Of a stretch of DNA of 64,000 nucleotides, positions 18,416 to 27,476 are shown piece after piece (position 1 is the stretch's first letter; the number at the start of each line of letters is the position of its first letter). Origin of the DNA: Marinobacterium_D sp050908845 (GTDB taxonomy: Bacteria > Pseudomonadota > Gammaproteobacteria > Pseudomonadales > Balneatricaceae). The notes under the pieces are model-generated. The model made no database searches. It was not told where the DNA came from and worked only from the letters and a program-made list of their open reading frames with translations. The stretch is taken from the NCBI RefSeq assembly GCF_050908845.1, contig NZ_CP194171.1:1488001-1552000 (forward strand), read 5' to 3'. A program made the position numbers and the translations under genes.

Positions 18416-18474
18416 CCGTTACCACCCTGATCGGTAACGGCAAACAACACCCTTGCCCGACGGGTGAGGGTGTT
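18416..18474 (+). terminator. Two stem-loops after bhcD
   Basis: CCGTTACC (18416-18423) pairs with GGTAACGG (18433-18440). AACACCCT (18446-18453) pairs with AGGGTGTT (18467-18474). Neither has a clear run of T, so they may stabilise the 3' end or give partial termination before the next gene rather than a full stop. Confidence 0.45.
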
Positions 18475-18526
18475 ACCCCAAACGCCTCTCTATCAACTTT
18501 TCATCAACAGATACAGGTACTGACCC

Positions 18527-19387
18527 ATGAGTTCTGCCGCACGAATGAGACTCCGCGAACTGCTGGAAACTCAGCAGTGTGTCCGCTGCGCTTCGGTTTT
18601 CGATCCCCTGTCTTCCCGCATGGCCGAGGATATCGGCTTCTCGGTGGGGATACTCGGCGGCTCCGTGACCTCGCTGATGGCTCTGGGTGTACCGGATATC
18701 TACCTGCTGACACTGAGCGAACTGGCCGAGCAGGCCCGCCGGGTGTGCCAGGCATCTGACCTGCCGGTGATCGTCGATGGCGACAACGGCTACGGCAACT
18801 CGCTCAATGTGATGCGCACCGTCGCCGAGCTCGAACATGCCGGCGCCTCGGTCATTACCATCGAAGACACCATCATCCCACGGCCGTACAAACAGCCGGA
18901 GCTTAACCTCAGCAGCATCGAAGAGGGGTGCAGCAAACTGGACGCGGCCCTGAGAGCACGCCGCGACCCCAACCTCGCCATCGTTGCCCGCACCCACGCA
19001 CAGCAGCCGCTGGAAAAAATACTGGAGAGGGTGGGCGCATACAGCCAGACCGGCGTCGACGGCATATGTATTTTTGGTAAGACCTCCAAAGACCTGCTGG
19101 AGCAGCTACGCACCGCCACTGACCTGCCGCTGATGCTGATCGACTACAACGCACCGGAGATGAGCCTCGCAGAGATGACCCAGCTCGGCGTGCGTATCCA
19201 CTTCAACGGCCACAGGGCCTACGAAGACGCAGTGAAAGCGGCGTACACCTCACTGCTGGAACTGCATACCGGTGGCGATACCGGCTCTGACATTGGTAGC
19301 GAGCAAAACGCCAAACAGCTGATCGGCCGCTTTGCCGGACAGCAAAAATTCAAAGCCCTGAGTGAGGATTATCTAGGCCTGGTCTGA
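18527..19387 (+). CDS. Oxaloacetate decarboxylase-like protein (isocitrate lyase/PEP mutase superfamily)
   Basis: 286 residues. The chain follows Pseudomonas PA4872, a characterised oxaloacetate decarboxylase: ASVFDPLSSRMAEDIGF near the N-terminus, GILGGSVTSL, the catalytic Mg-binding segment VDGDNGYGN, TIEDTIIP, and IVARTHA. These place it in the isocitrate lyase/PEP mutase superfamily. The expected reaction is oxaloacetate to pyruvate and CO2, in the cytoplasm. Lying just behind the bhc genes, it would drain the oxaloacetate made by BhcA toward pyruvate; this link is inferred. 2-Methylisocitrate lyase activity is less likely from the sequence. Confidence 0.8.
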   Translation: MSSAARMRLRELLETQQCVRCASVFDPLSSRMAEDIGFSVGILGGSVTSLMALGVPDIYLLTLSELAEQARRVCQASDLPVIVDGDNGYGNSLNVMRTVAELEHAGASVITIEDTIIPRPYKQPELNLSSIEEGCSKLDAALRARRDPNLAIVARTHAQQPLEKILERVGAYSQTGVDGICIFGKTSKDLLEQLRTATDLPLMLIDYNAPEMSLAEMTQLGVRIHFNGHRAYEDAVKAAYTSLLELHTGGDTGSDIGSEQNAKQLIGRFAGQQKFKALSEDYLGLV

Positions 19388-19486
19388 ACTAGAAACGGCG
19401 CACCCCAAGTCAATAGAAGTGCATTTGATCCTGTCTGATCAGGGCGCTGTTCTAATCGTTTTCCGCAGGCTAGCTGAGTGTTCCAT

Positions 19487-19688
19487 CCCCTTCGACGCAG
19501 CCGAGCATCACAGCCTGAAAGAGAAACAAGGGACGTGCTGTCTGAGGCGAAGCCGAGTTTCGCGTCCCGCTCTTTCAGGCGAGAAGCACAGGGCAGTCGG
19601 CGCAGCCGACCAAGTCGTAGGGGCGGCTTAGGATTATCAAGGATCTTGGCCGTCCAAGATCCTTGATTCGTCAGCAGGCGAAACCTGC
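19487..19688 (+). repeat. Structured intergenic repeat, copy R1
   Basis: One of four copies of an element of about 200 bp. Visible hairpins: CTGAAAGAG with CTCTTTCAG (outer), GGGACG with CGTCCC (inner), GTCGGC with GCCGAC, and TCAAGGATCTTGG with CCAAGATCCTTGA. It ends in GGCGAAACCTGC. Paired bases differ between copies in a compensating manner. This copy holds an empty version of the IS110 target site (19616-19626, minus strand reads CCGCCCCTACG). Confidence 0.88.
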
Positions 19689-19809
19689 ACCAGAAAGAAA
19701 CGAGTAATAAGAGACATTGCCCGGCCCCAATATGCCCATACGCACTCCGGCTGAAAAGCCGTACACCAACATTTTTAGATCAAAAAAATAAAATCTACAG
19801 GAGATAAAA

Positions 19810-20244
19810 ATGGAAAAGCTCAATCTGGAAAGCTCGATAAAAATAACCCAGGCTGCCTTCGAAAAAAGCAAAGAACTCAACACCGCCCCCCTAACCGTAG
19901 CAATCCTCGATAGCGGTGGCGCAGTGATCTCACTGCAACGCCAGGACGGTGCCAGCCTGATGCGCCCGGATATCGCCATCGGCAAAGCCTGGGGCGCCGT
20001 TGCCTTGGGCAAACCATCCCGCCTGCTGGGGCAGGATGCCCAGGAGCGGCCTGCATTTATCTCCGCGATCAATACGCTGGCGCGGGGGAATATTGTCCCG
20101 GTGGCTGGTGGTGTTCTGGTACGTAACAGCGACAACGAGATTGTTGGCGCGGTAGGTATTACTGGTGACCTGTCGGATGTGGATGAGCAGTGTGCTGTTT
20201 CAGGTATTCAGGCGGCGGGGTTGGTTGCTGATGCAGCTGGGTGA
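19810..20244 (+). CDS. GlcG/HbpS-family protein
   Basis: 144 residues, the normal size for the GlcG/HbpS family, with TVAILDSGGAVISLQRQDGA near the N-terminus, IAIGKAWGAVALG in the middle and GGVLVRNSDNEIVGAVGITG toward the C-terminus. GlcG proteins are often encoded beside glycolate or glyoxylate genes; some relatives bind heme. The biochemical role is not established. The start follows AGGAG. Location behind the bhc region suggests a link to glyoxylate metabolism. Decayed copies of the same family occur at 32604-32817 and 41750-41794. Confidence 0.88.
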   Translation: MEKLNLESSIKITQAAFEKSKELNTAPLTVAILDSGGAVISLQRQDGASLMRPDIAIGKAWGAVALGKPSRLLGQDAQERPAFISAINTLARGNIVPVAGGVLVRNSDNEIVGAVGITGDLSDVDEQCAVSGIQAAGLVADAAG

Positions 20245-20307
20245 TAGAAGCTGCGAATATAACTTTTAGGTGAAAACAAGCCTCCAGCAATGGGGGCGCG
20301 CTACCTA

Positions 20308-21354
20308 TCAGTCTTCATCCTGTTGATTTGAATCACTTTCTGTTCTGTAGAAGCTGGGCGATTGTCCAGTCCAGCGCTTAAACGCCTTGCGGAAGTTGCC
20401 ATACTCGGTGAAACCGGTTCGCTCGGCGATTTCCGCCATCGATAAGCGAGAGTCACGAATGTATCCGATGGCCAGATCCCGGCGTACTTCATCCATTATC
20501 GATTGGTAGCTGGTATCTTCTTCGGTAAGGCGGCGACGCAGTGTGCGAGGGCTCATCTCAAGTTCTTCGGCAATACTTTCCATGTTGGGAAAACGCTCTG
20601 GTGTGCGTAAGAGGATAAGCTTGATGCTCTGACGCAGTTCGTTATCGCTGGTCTGGGCCTTTAAGGCCTGTTCGCACAGCTCCTGGCTCAGTCGTGCACT
20701 GACCGGGTTGGCATTGACCAGGGGGATATCCAGGTAGGCACTGTCGAAAATCAGGCGGTTGGCGTGCGCGTTGTACGTGATAGGGCACTGAAAGAAGTCG
20801 TCGTAAAGAGCGCTATAATCCGGACGGTCGTAGACGACCTGAATCTCTTTCAGTGTGAAGGGCATGCCAATCAGTTCAGGGAAAACGGTGTAAACGGTTG
20901 CAAATAGCTCTTCTACAACGATAGGCAGGAGGCGACCAATCGGTTCAGGTACTATCGCTTGTATGGTGCAATTACCGCCTTCGACATAGGATTTCAAGTC
21001 GTATAAGGCAGGTCCCGAAAGGTAATAGCGGTTGCCGATCTCCATAACGCTTCTCAGGTCCGCGGCACACATCACCGCGAAGCCTAAAAGCCCCCAACTG
21101 GCAACGTGTTCTCGACGGCCAATAGCCAGTCCCAGTCCGGGCTTCGGATAGAGCTTCAAAGCGTTTTCAAGGATCTGCAGCAGCTGGGTATAGCGAATGA
21201 ACGTACTCTGTTTGCGTAACGCAGAGAGAGTCAGCGTGGAACCTTCGAGCAATAATGATTCGTTGACGCCCTCCTCTCTGAGAAGGTCAGCGATGATGGA
21301 TACGACCTGAGTAGGTAAGTTGGCGTTTACGACACTTCGATTTTGCTGCTTCAT
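20308..21354 (-). CDS. AraC-family transcriptional regulator
   Basis: 348 residues. An N-terminal arabinose-binding-like domain of the OruR/ArgR type (about residues 20-210) is followed by a C-terminal double helix-turn-helix (MESIAEELEMSPRTLRRRLT and LSMAEIAERTGFTEYGNFRKAFKRWTG region, residues 255-340). It ends an apparent minus-strand operon MFS transporter, serine hydrolase, regulator. Regulators of this subfamily often sit beside genes for lipid, ester or aromatic compound use. It probably controls the divergent promoters at 23896-24348, which is inferred from position. Confidence 0.9.
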   Translation of the reverse strand: MKQQNRSVVNANLPTQVVSIIADLLREEGVNESLLLEGSTLTLSALRKQSTFIRYTQLLQILENALKLYPKPGLGLAIGRREHVASWGLLGFAVMCAADLRSVMEIGNRYYLSGPALYDLKSYVEGGNCTIQAIVPEPIGRLLPIVVEELFATVYTVFPELIGMPFTLKEIQVVYDRPDYSALYDDFFQCPITYNAHANRLIFDSAYLDIPLVNANPVSARLSQELCEQALKAQTSDNELRQSIKLILLRTPERFPNMESIAEELEMSPRTLRRRLTEEDTSYQSIMDEVRRDLAIGYIRDSRLSMAEIAERTGFTEYGNFRKAFKRWTGQSPSFYRTESDSNQQDED

Positions 21355-21430
21355 CTGATTGTTGTTTCTGTGAGATGCAACTGCCAGTGTAATGCCTGGC
21401 GTTGCACCTCACAATAATCGACAGCGCCGG

Positions 21431-22660
21431 TCAGCGCTGGTCACACGCCAAGCTTATGCGGTTCCACAGCTGCTGAAGTGTACCTATCATGATTGCATCG
21501 ACCTGCACCGGGTAAGACCCATATCCGCAAATCATCAATTCCCTGTCATGATCGAACCAGGCAAACTGGCCATGAATACCCTGCATGGCATACTGCTTCT
21601 GCTGCGGATTCACAACCCAGAACTGGTTGCGATACTGGGCTCCCGGCATCACCTCACCGTAGTCGCTGCGGGCGAATGCCGCCTGAGACGATGCTCGTAC
21701 GGCGAGGGTATCCTCGATGAAGCTTTTCGGAATGACCCGTTCACCTTCAAGGTTGCAGCCGTCGTTGATCATCAATGCAGACCAGCGAGCGAAGTCATCC
21801 ATCCTTAAGCTCAGCTGTCCTTCAGCGATCGGAACACCCAAGTGATCGGTATTGAACCAGCCACGCGACACGGCACCTATACGCTGGTAGATGCGTGACT
21901 CCAGCAAGGACAGGGCGGATTCGCCGTAGGCCTCACCAACGGCGATCATCAGCGCATTGGTGAGCGGTGAAGTGTAGTTGAAGCGTTGGCCCGGCGTCCC
22001 CACGGGGCGCATGCGTTTGTTGGTTAGCCAGGCGCGGGCTCCCTGCGGTTGGCGCCCTTCAAGTTCAGGGTAGTAGCCTACGGCACGTGCATAGTGGAAG
22101 TAACCGCAGTCTGGCTCGTCATAATGCTCGGTGTACGGACTGTCGACCGACATGTCCAGCACGTGCTGTAGCTGCACGGTTTCCCACTCGGGGTAATCAG
22201 CCAGTTCCGGAATATATTGCGTGATAGGGGCCTGAGCCGACATTTTACCTTCGTCGATGGCAATACCTACCAGCATTGCTACCAGTGACTTGGTGGTCGA
22301 ATGCTGCACATGGTGGTCTTCTGCAGTCATGCCGTTACGGTACGATTCGTGAATCACCTTGCCACGGTGAAGCACCAAAAGTGCGTCATTGTACAGGCGG
22401 CGATTGAGCAACTGGTCTATTCCGATAGGCCGGTTGTTAAGTGGATCCCTGAACTCAACCTTATCCAGTAAAAGTGGCCTAGTATCCCGTTCCAGAGGAA
22501 TACTGCGCTTGCCCGGTTCCAGATAAGCGACCGGCATCATCCTGTCCATGTGCAGCTGACTGTATGCAAGGTGGGAAGGGTGGTCCCAATTTGCATTGCT
22601 AATACCGAGGGACTCGTCAATAACACCGCTTTCCTGAATCCCTGTTAAAAAACTAACCAT
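21431..22660 (-). CDS. Serine hydrolase, class C beta-lactamase/esterase family
   Basis: 409 residues. The nucleophile motif SxxK is STTK in QHSTTKSLVAMLVG (about residue 143), and the Tyr motif is YTS in FNYTSPLTNALM (about residue 245). The fold family includes esterase EstB, 6-aminohexanoate-dimer hydrolase and AmpC. No signal peptide is evident, so a cytoplasmic enzyme that cleaves an imported ester or amide is likely. It lies between a transporter and a regulator gene, 62 bases after the transporter. The substrate is unknown. Confidence 0.85.
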   Translation of the reverse strand: MVSFLTGIQESGVIDESLGISNANWDHPSHLAYSQLHMDRMMPVAYLEPGKRSIPLERDTRPLLLDKVEFRDPLNNRPIGIDQLLNRRLYNDALLVLHRGKVIHESYRNGMTAEDHHVQHSTTKSLVAMLVGIAIDEGKMSAQAPITQYIPELADYPEWETVQLQHVLDMSVDSPYTEHYDEPDCGYFHYARAVGYYPELEGRQPQGARAWLTNKRMRPVGTPGQRFNYTSPLTNALMIAVGEAYGESALSLLESRIYQRIGAVSRGWFNTDHLGVPIAEGQLSLRMDDFARWSALMINDGCNLEGERVIPKSFIEDTLAVRASSQAAFARSDYGEVMPGAQYRNQFWVVNPQQKQYAMQGIHGQFAWFDHDRELMICGYGSYPVQVDAIMIGTLQQLWNRISLACDQR

Positions 22661-22722
22661 TGTTAAACCGTATAATTTAAATTGGGTAAGGTTTGATAAT
22701 TAATATATTGTCCGATTAAGTA

Positions 22723-23895
22723 TCACTTTTTTGTTAAAGGAAGAATTATAAAAAGATAAGCGGCGAGTGCGAATCCGGAAACTATGTTGATGTTTATATA
22801 ACTTTCGCCGGCCAAAAATATACCGGCAATAAAAGGACCCAGTGCAAGACCAGCTCCCTGAAATGCGGGAATAAGCGCAGTATAGCGTCCTGTACGATCC
22901 ATACTTGCAACGACCCCAACCTGGAATGCAATGCCGAAGTTCCAGCAAAACGCAAAGATTGAAAATAATAACGTGAAGTAAATGGAACTCATCTCCCCAT
23001 AGAACAGGGTCAAGGCTGCCAGCTGAACCAGAATTGCAATCAGAATGGGCCAGGTCCGGCCAAATTTCACATCCATCCATGCGGAAAGAAGCGCACCAAA
23101 AAGGGAAGCGAAAGCGGTCAATGCCAAGGCGTTGGCGACAGCCTGGGAGTCAAGGCCACCGCTAACACCGATGCGGTCGCCAAATGCCCAGATGGCGCCC
23201 TGACCCAGGAAAAAGAGCGTCATTGAGGTGAGCGCGAGAATAACCGCGAGTTTGGAGCCTTTCTTGCTCTCATCGGTGGAAGTTACATCGTTGGCCTTTT
23301 GATGGCGGCTTGGGATAAACGCCACCAGGGGGATGGACGCGAGCGCCAGCAAGGCAAAAAGATAATAGAAACTATCGGAGCCCGCAGACTCGATGAGTGT
23401 GGGGGCGAAGACAAAACCCAAGCTTTGTGCCAATACCTGTATGGTGACAAATAAGCCGGTGTAGCGGTCGGGAGAGTCGCTGTTGGCGATAATCGTAAAG
23501 GCCAGCACAATACCGGTACCAGCTGCCAGTCCGGCGATTAATCGCAACGCCATCAATGTCATGTAGTCGGTGGTACCCAGACAAAGCAGGTTGGCGCCGA
23601 TCAGGCCCAGCATGGAAAGGATGGCAGCAACCCGCCAGTTAGCTGTCTTGATCCACAGCATCGCTAGGACTGATGCCACCGTGATGCCGGCAAGATCCAT
23701 GGAGGCCAGGTTACCTAGCTGGGCATCATTGAATCCCAGAGAAGCCAGGATGCCAACGTAGGCTGGCATAAGCAGAAAAACGAGCATTGCAACTGTGCCA
23801 AAAACGATCGCACTCCAAAGGCTCGCTTTGTTCAGATGAAGGCTCTCTGCCGGGTGCGGATAGCCGCCGGCACTAATATCCAGGGTGTTCTGCAT
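22723..23895 (-). CDS. MFS transporter
   Basis: 390 residues with about 12 hydrophobic segments in two halves, a hydrophilic loop near the middle (ASIPLVAFIPSRHQKANDVTSTDES) and the pattern of a major facilitator. The C-terminus ends FIILPLTKK. First gene of the minus-strand operon that continues with the serine hydrolase and the AraC regulator. It presumably imports or exports the substrate or product of that hydrolase; direction and substrate cannot be read from the sequence. GGAG lies ahead of the ATG. Confidence 0.88.
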   Translation of the reverse strand: MQNTLDISAGGYPHPAESLHLNKASLWSAIVFGTVAMLVFLLMPAYVGILASLGFNDAQLGNLASMDLAGITVASVLAMLWIKTANWRVAAILSMLGLIGANLLCLGTTDYMTLMALRLIAGLAAGTGIVLAFTIIANSDSPDRYTGLFVTIQVLAQSLGFVFAPTLIESAGSDSFYYLFALLALASIPLVAFIPSRHQKANDVTSTDESKKGSKLAVILALTSMTLFFLGQGAIWAFGDRIGVSGGLDSQAVANALALTAFASLFGALLSAWMDVKFGRTWPILIAILVQLAALTLFYGEMSSIYFTLLFSIFAFCWNFGIAFQVGVVASMDRTGRYTALIPAFQGAGLALGPFIAGIFLAGESYININIVSGFALAAYLFIILPLTKK

Positions 23896-24348
23896 GAACA
23901 GTCTCCTTAGATTTAGGGAGATTATGACTAATTCAAGGGATGAAGCTGATGAACATTATTGTCACATAAGTAGAACGAAGCAGTACGTTTGATTGGGACG
24001 GGCAGGGGGTTCATTTCGGTCATGCAGGTCTGACGTTTTCATGCCGCATTTCTTTTTTCAACTATGTCAGACTTTATATCGCAGCGTCCTTATATCCAAA
24101 TAGTAAATAACATGTTTTAAATGTAAATAGATGTTACCTATTGTGAAAAGATTATAGATCTATGTGAATTGAGGATACATTAGGTTTTTAATCTTTGTCC
24201 GAAATCGACCCATAGCTTGGCCGTAAGGAACCTATAGGAACTAATTCCCGCTTGTATATAGTGGTTTTGACTTTGCCTGGTAATAGCCTGAATAAATAAA
24301 TCCTTTATATGCATCGCATCAGCGCGATAAACAAATACAGGGCAATAC
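23896..24348. promoter_or_regulatory. Divergent control region between the MFS and DUF1302 operons
   Basis: A 453-bp AT-rich gene-free region. It must contain the promoters of both operons. A weak sigma70-like pair for the rightward operon is TTGACT at 24267-24272 with GAATAA at 24290-24295 (17-bp spacing). No clear AraC operator repeat was found by eye. Confidence 0.4.
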
Positions 24349-25932
24349 ATGATGAAACCTAGATTACCTTTCTACCGGAATAAAATAAGCCAGGCTGTGC
24401 TGGCGGCTGTGGTCGGGATTGCGAACCAGAGCGTGGCGCAAGCTGTCGAACTCGACTTCGGTAAAGACTCAGAGTTGTCCGGTAGCCTTAACTTCACCCT
24501 CGGTTACGCCACGTCCTATCGTGCGACCGATGCCAATAAAGCGGCGCTGGATCCAGCAAATAACTTTGCCAATGGCGGCTCTACGGTCAACTACCTGTCT
24601 GAGGCACGCTTCCCAGACGCGGGTGACCGTATCTCCAATGTCTTCAAAGTGGTTACCGAAGCGGAAATGAGCTGGCGTAACTACGGTATTGTTGGCTCGG
24701 TCAGCCAGCAATACGATACCGAAATCATGGATGAAGATTCGGTAGACTTTGCGGGCAACTCCGCTGGCTGGAGTGACGGTGCAAAAGATTATGCCGGTAA
24801 TAAGCTCGAGCTGCTGGACGCGTATGTGTATGGCACTTTTGATGTCGGCAGCAGTCCTCTGGAGCTCCGTGCCGGTAAGCAGGTAATCAACTGGGGCGAG
24901 GGCCTGTTCTTTGGCGACGGTGTCGCTACCCAGGTACCGCTCAATATCAATAACCTGGTAACCCCCGGCTCTGAGCTGAAAGAAGGCTATATTGGCGTTG
25001 AGTCACTCTACGGTCAGCTAGGGATTGGTGACTACTCCTCGCTGGAAGCGTATGTGCAGACCAACTGGCGCCGCACAGAGTTACCTCCTCGCGGCACCTT
25101 CTACGGTGACGATTTTGCGTTTCGCGGTGGTGATGAAGTCGATCCGCTTCTGGGGGTAGCGTTACGTGATCCGGACCAGGAGGCTGACAGTGCTGGTCAG
25201 TGGGGTGTAGCTTTCCGTACTGCGCTGGACAATGCCGAAATCGGTTTCTATTACTCGCGTTATCATGAGACCTTCCCGTTCTTTACCGCCAACACCCCGG
25301 GTACCTCGGCGACCATGCTGGCGCAGTATTGGCCTGAAGAAATCGACATGTTCGGCGCCAGTTTTGCCACCACGCTGGGCAGCTGGTCATTTAACGGTGA
25401 AGTTGCCTACCGTCCCAACCGTCCCCTGTTCATGTCCTTTGGCTCGCCTGATGTCTTTACTAATGCTGAGCTAACCAACTCCGAAGAGCACGACACTGTG
25501 ACTGCATCTGTCCATGGTATCTGGCTGGGCGGCCCGTCTGTGCTAGGCATGGATTCCCAAGTGGTACTGGTACAGGTGGGGGCGGACTATGTCAGCGGTA
25601 ACCTCACGAATCTAGCCGCGCATAACTCAATTACCGACGCCGCCAGTGTCGATGATCTGGCCTACGGTGCGGCCGTCGAGTGGACTGGCACCTGGCAGGG
25701 TATCTATCCAGGCACCGACCTGTCACTGGATATCTATCTGCAACACGATATCGAGGGTAACTCCCACTTCTGGGGCAACTTCGCTGAAGGCCGTACCCTC
25801 GGGGCGGTGTCGGCGACCGCCGCTATCGGCACAGATATCGAGGCCAGCATCGGTTACTCCTGGACGGATCAGGATAACTCTCAGTACGACACTCAGGATG
25901 TCGTCAACCTGTCCGTCAACTACAAATTCTAA
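24349..25932 (+). CDS. DUF1302 outer-membrane protein
   Basis: 527 residues with a signal peptide (cleavage after about residue 31, ...NQSVAQA) and alternating beta-strand pattern ending in a C-terminal Phe (VVNLSVNYKF), as for an outer-membrane barrel. The pattern LDFGKDSELSGSLNFTLGYATSY and AGKQVINWGEG is typical of the DUF1302 family. Such genes are usually paired with a DUF1329 gene, as here (28 bases downstream), in clusters for transport or use of hydrophobic compounds. The exact function is unknown. Confidence 0.88.
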   Translation: MMKPRLPFYRNKISQAVLAAVVGIANQSVAQAVELDFGKDSELSGSLNFTLGYATSYRATDANKAALDPANNFANGGSTVNYLSEARFPDAGDRISNVFKVVTEAEMSWRNYGIVGSVSQQYDTEIMDEDSVDFAGNSAGWSDGAKDYAGNKLELLDAYVYGTFDVGSSPLELRAGKQVINWGEGLFFGDGVATQVPLNINNLVTPGSELKEGYIGVESLYGQLGIGDYSSLEAYVQTNWRRTELPPRGTFYGDDFAFRGGDEVDPLLGVALRDPDQEADSAGQWGVAFRTALDNAEIGFYYSRYHETFPFFTANTPGTSATMLAQYWPEEIDMFGASFATTLGSWSFNGEVAYRPNRPLFMSFGSPDVFTNAELTNSEEHDTVTASVHGIWLGGPSVLGMDSQVVLVQVGADYVSGNLTNLAAHNSITDAASVDDLAYGAAVEWTGTWQGIYPGTDLSLDIYLQHDIEGNSHFWGNFAEGRTLGAVSATAAIGTDIEASIGYSWTDQDNSQYDTQDVVNLSVNYKF

Positions 25933-25960
25933 TTCGCTGCGCGCGAACGATAGGTGCAAC

Positions 25961-27328
25961 ATGATCAAAAACTGCAAAAAAAGCTGTATGGCAGTAAGCC
26001 TGCTATCCCTCGCCCTGAGCGCGGCCAGTGCTCACGCAGTCATTACCGCTGACCAGGTCGCTCGCCTGGGCGCAGACCTGACGCCGGTGGGCGCAGAGCG
26101 CGCGGGTAATGCTGAGGGTACCATCCCGGAATGGACCGGAGGCCTGACCCAGGTGCCTGCCGGCTGGGAGCGTGGCCAGGATCGACCTGACTTTTTCGCC
26201 GATGAAAAGCCGCTGGTGGTGATCACAGCGGCCAACATGGCGGATCATGCCGACAAGCTCACCGAAGGCATGAAGGCGATGCTCAAACAGTATCCGGAGT
26301 TCAGTATTCCGGTTTATCCGACACACCGGACGGCGGCATGGCCCGAATATGTGTATGAAAATATTCGCAACTACGCCACTGAAGCGGTCTTCGCTGAAGA
26401 TGGCGATGCGATTAAAAACGTATGGGGGGCGATTCCGTTCCCGGTTCCCCAGGATGGCAAGGAAGTGATCCGTAACCATCAGACACGCTTTGTCGGTACC
26501 TATCGAGAGGTGCCCAGCGCGGTGGAAAATACCCTGTACAACAACGGTCAGCGTCTGGAGTGGACTTACTCCAACAACGTCCACTTTACCTACTATGATC
26601 AGAATGCTTCGGCCGAGGATAAAGAGCAGGGAGTGATGTGGAAATATGTCAGCACCATGCTGACACCGTCCCGCGACTCCGGCGAGGGCATCCTGCTGCT
26701 GGAGGGGCTGAACCCGACCCTCAATCCACGTCAGGCCTGGACCTATGACCCTGGTGAACGGCGTGTGCGCCGTGCGCCTAACTTTGCTTTCGATACCCCG
26801 GATCGCCCGGTCAATACGATTGACGACTACGACATGATCAGCGGCTCGCTGGAGCGCTACGACTTCAAGCTGCTCGGCAAACGTGAGATCTACGTACCGT
26901 ATAACAACAATGGCCTCAACAAGACCACACATTCAATCGAGGAAACCTATACGCTTCCGGTACTCAACCCGGATCTGACCCGGTACGAACTGCACCGTGT
27001 GTGGGTGGTCGAGGCAAACGTGAAGCCGGAAGAGCGCCATATCTATTCCAAGCGTGTTTTCTACGTGGACGAAGATACCTGGACCATCCTGGCGACCGAC
27101 AAGTACGACAACAACGGCAGTCTGTGGCGCGTTGCTTACTATTACCCGATTACAGCACCGGAGGTGCCTGTCACGGCCGGCGGTATGTGGGTTCATTATG
27201 ATCTCAAGGTCGGTGCGTATTACTCGCTAATGGGCGTGCAAGGGCAGGAGAGCTCTCAGATCTTCGACGGTCAGCCGCCTGAATCCTCCTTCTACACCCC
27301 GGCCGCCATGCGTCGCCGCGGTCGATAA
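25961..27328 (+). CDS. DUF1329 periplasmic protein
   Basis: 455 residues. A signal peptide ends near SAASAHA, and the mature chain begins VITADQVARLGADLTPVGAE, the hallmark start of DUF1329 proteins. The fold is related to the LolA/LolB lipoprotein-carrier type, which suggests binding of a lipid-like molecule in the periplasm. The ATG at 25961 gives the signal peptide; the frame is open further upstream but reads into the DUF1302 gene. It partners the preceding DUF1302 protein. Confidence 0.88.
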   Translation: MIKNCKKSCMAVSLLSLALSAASAHAVITADQVARLGADLTPVGAERAGNAEGTIPEWTGGLTQVPAGWERGQDRPDFFADEKPLVVITAANMADHADKLTEGMKAMLKQYPEFSIPVYPTHRTAAWPEYVYENIRNYATEAVFAEDGDAIKNVWGAIPFPVPQDGKEVIRNHQTRFVGTYREVPSAVENTLYNNGQRLEWTYSNNVHFTYYDQNASAEDKEQGVMWKYVSTMLTPSRDSGEGILLLEGLNPTLNPRQAWTYDPGERRVRRAPNFAFDTPDRPVNTIDDYDMISGSLERYDFKLLGKREIYVPYNNNGLNKTTHSIEETYTLPVLNPDLTRYELHRVWVVEANVKPEERHIYSKRVFYVDEDTWTILATDKYDNNGSLWRVAYYYPITAPEVPVTAGGMWVHYDLKVGAYYSLMGVQGQESSQIFDGQPPESSFYTPAAMRRRGR

Positions 27329-27476
27329 GTTCCGCTGAAGCACCCAGCATGGGTGTCGGCTCCCCCTTCGCCGGCACCCGTGCCCGATTATCGCCGCAGC
27401 CTTTACTTCCAGGTTTTGACGTCCAGGCACTGACTTCCAGGTGCTGGGTGTCGTTTGATTTGAATGGCAAGACACC

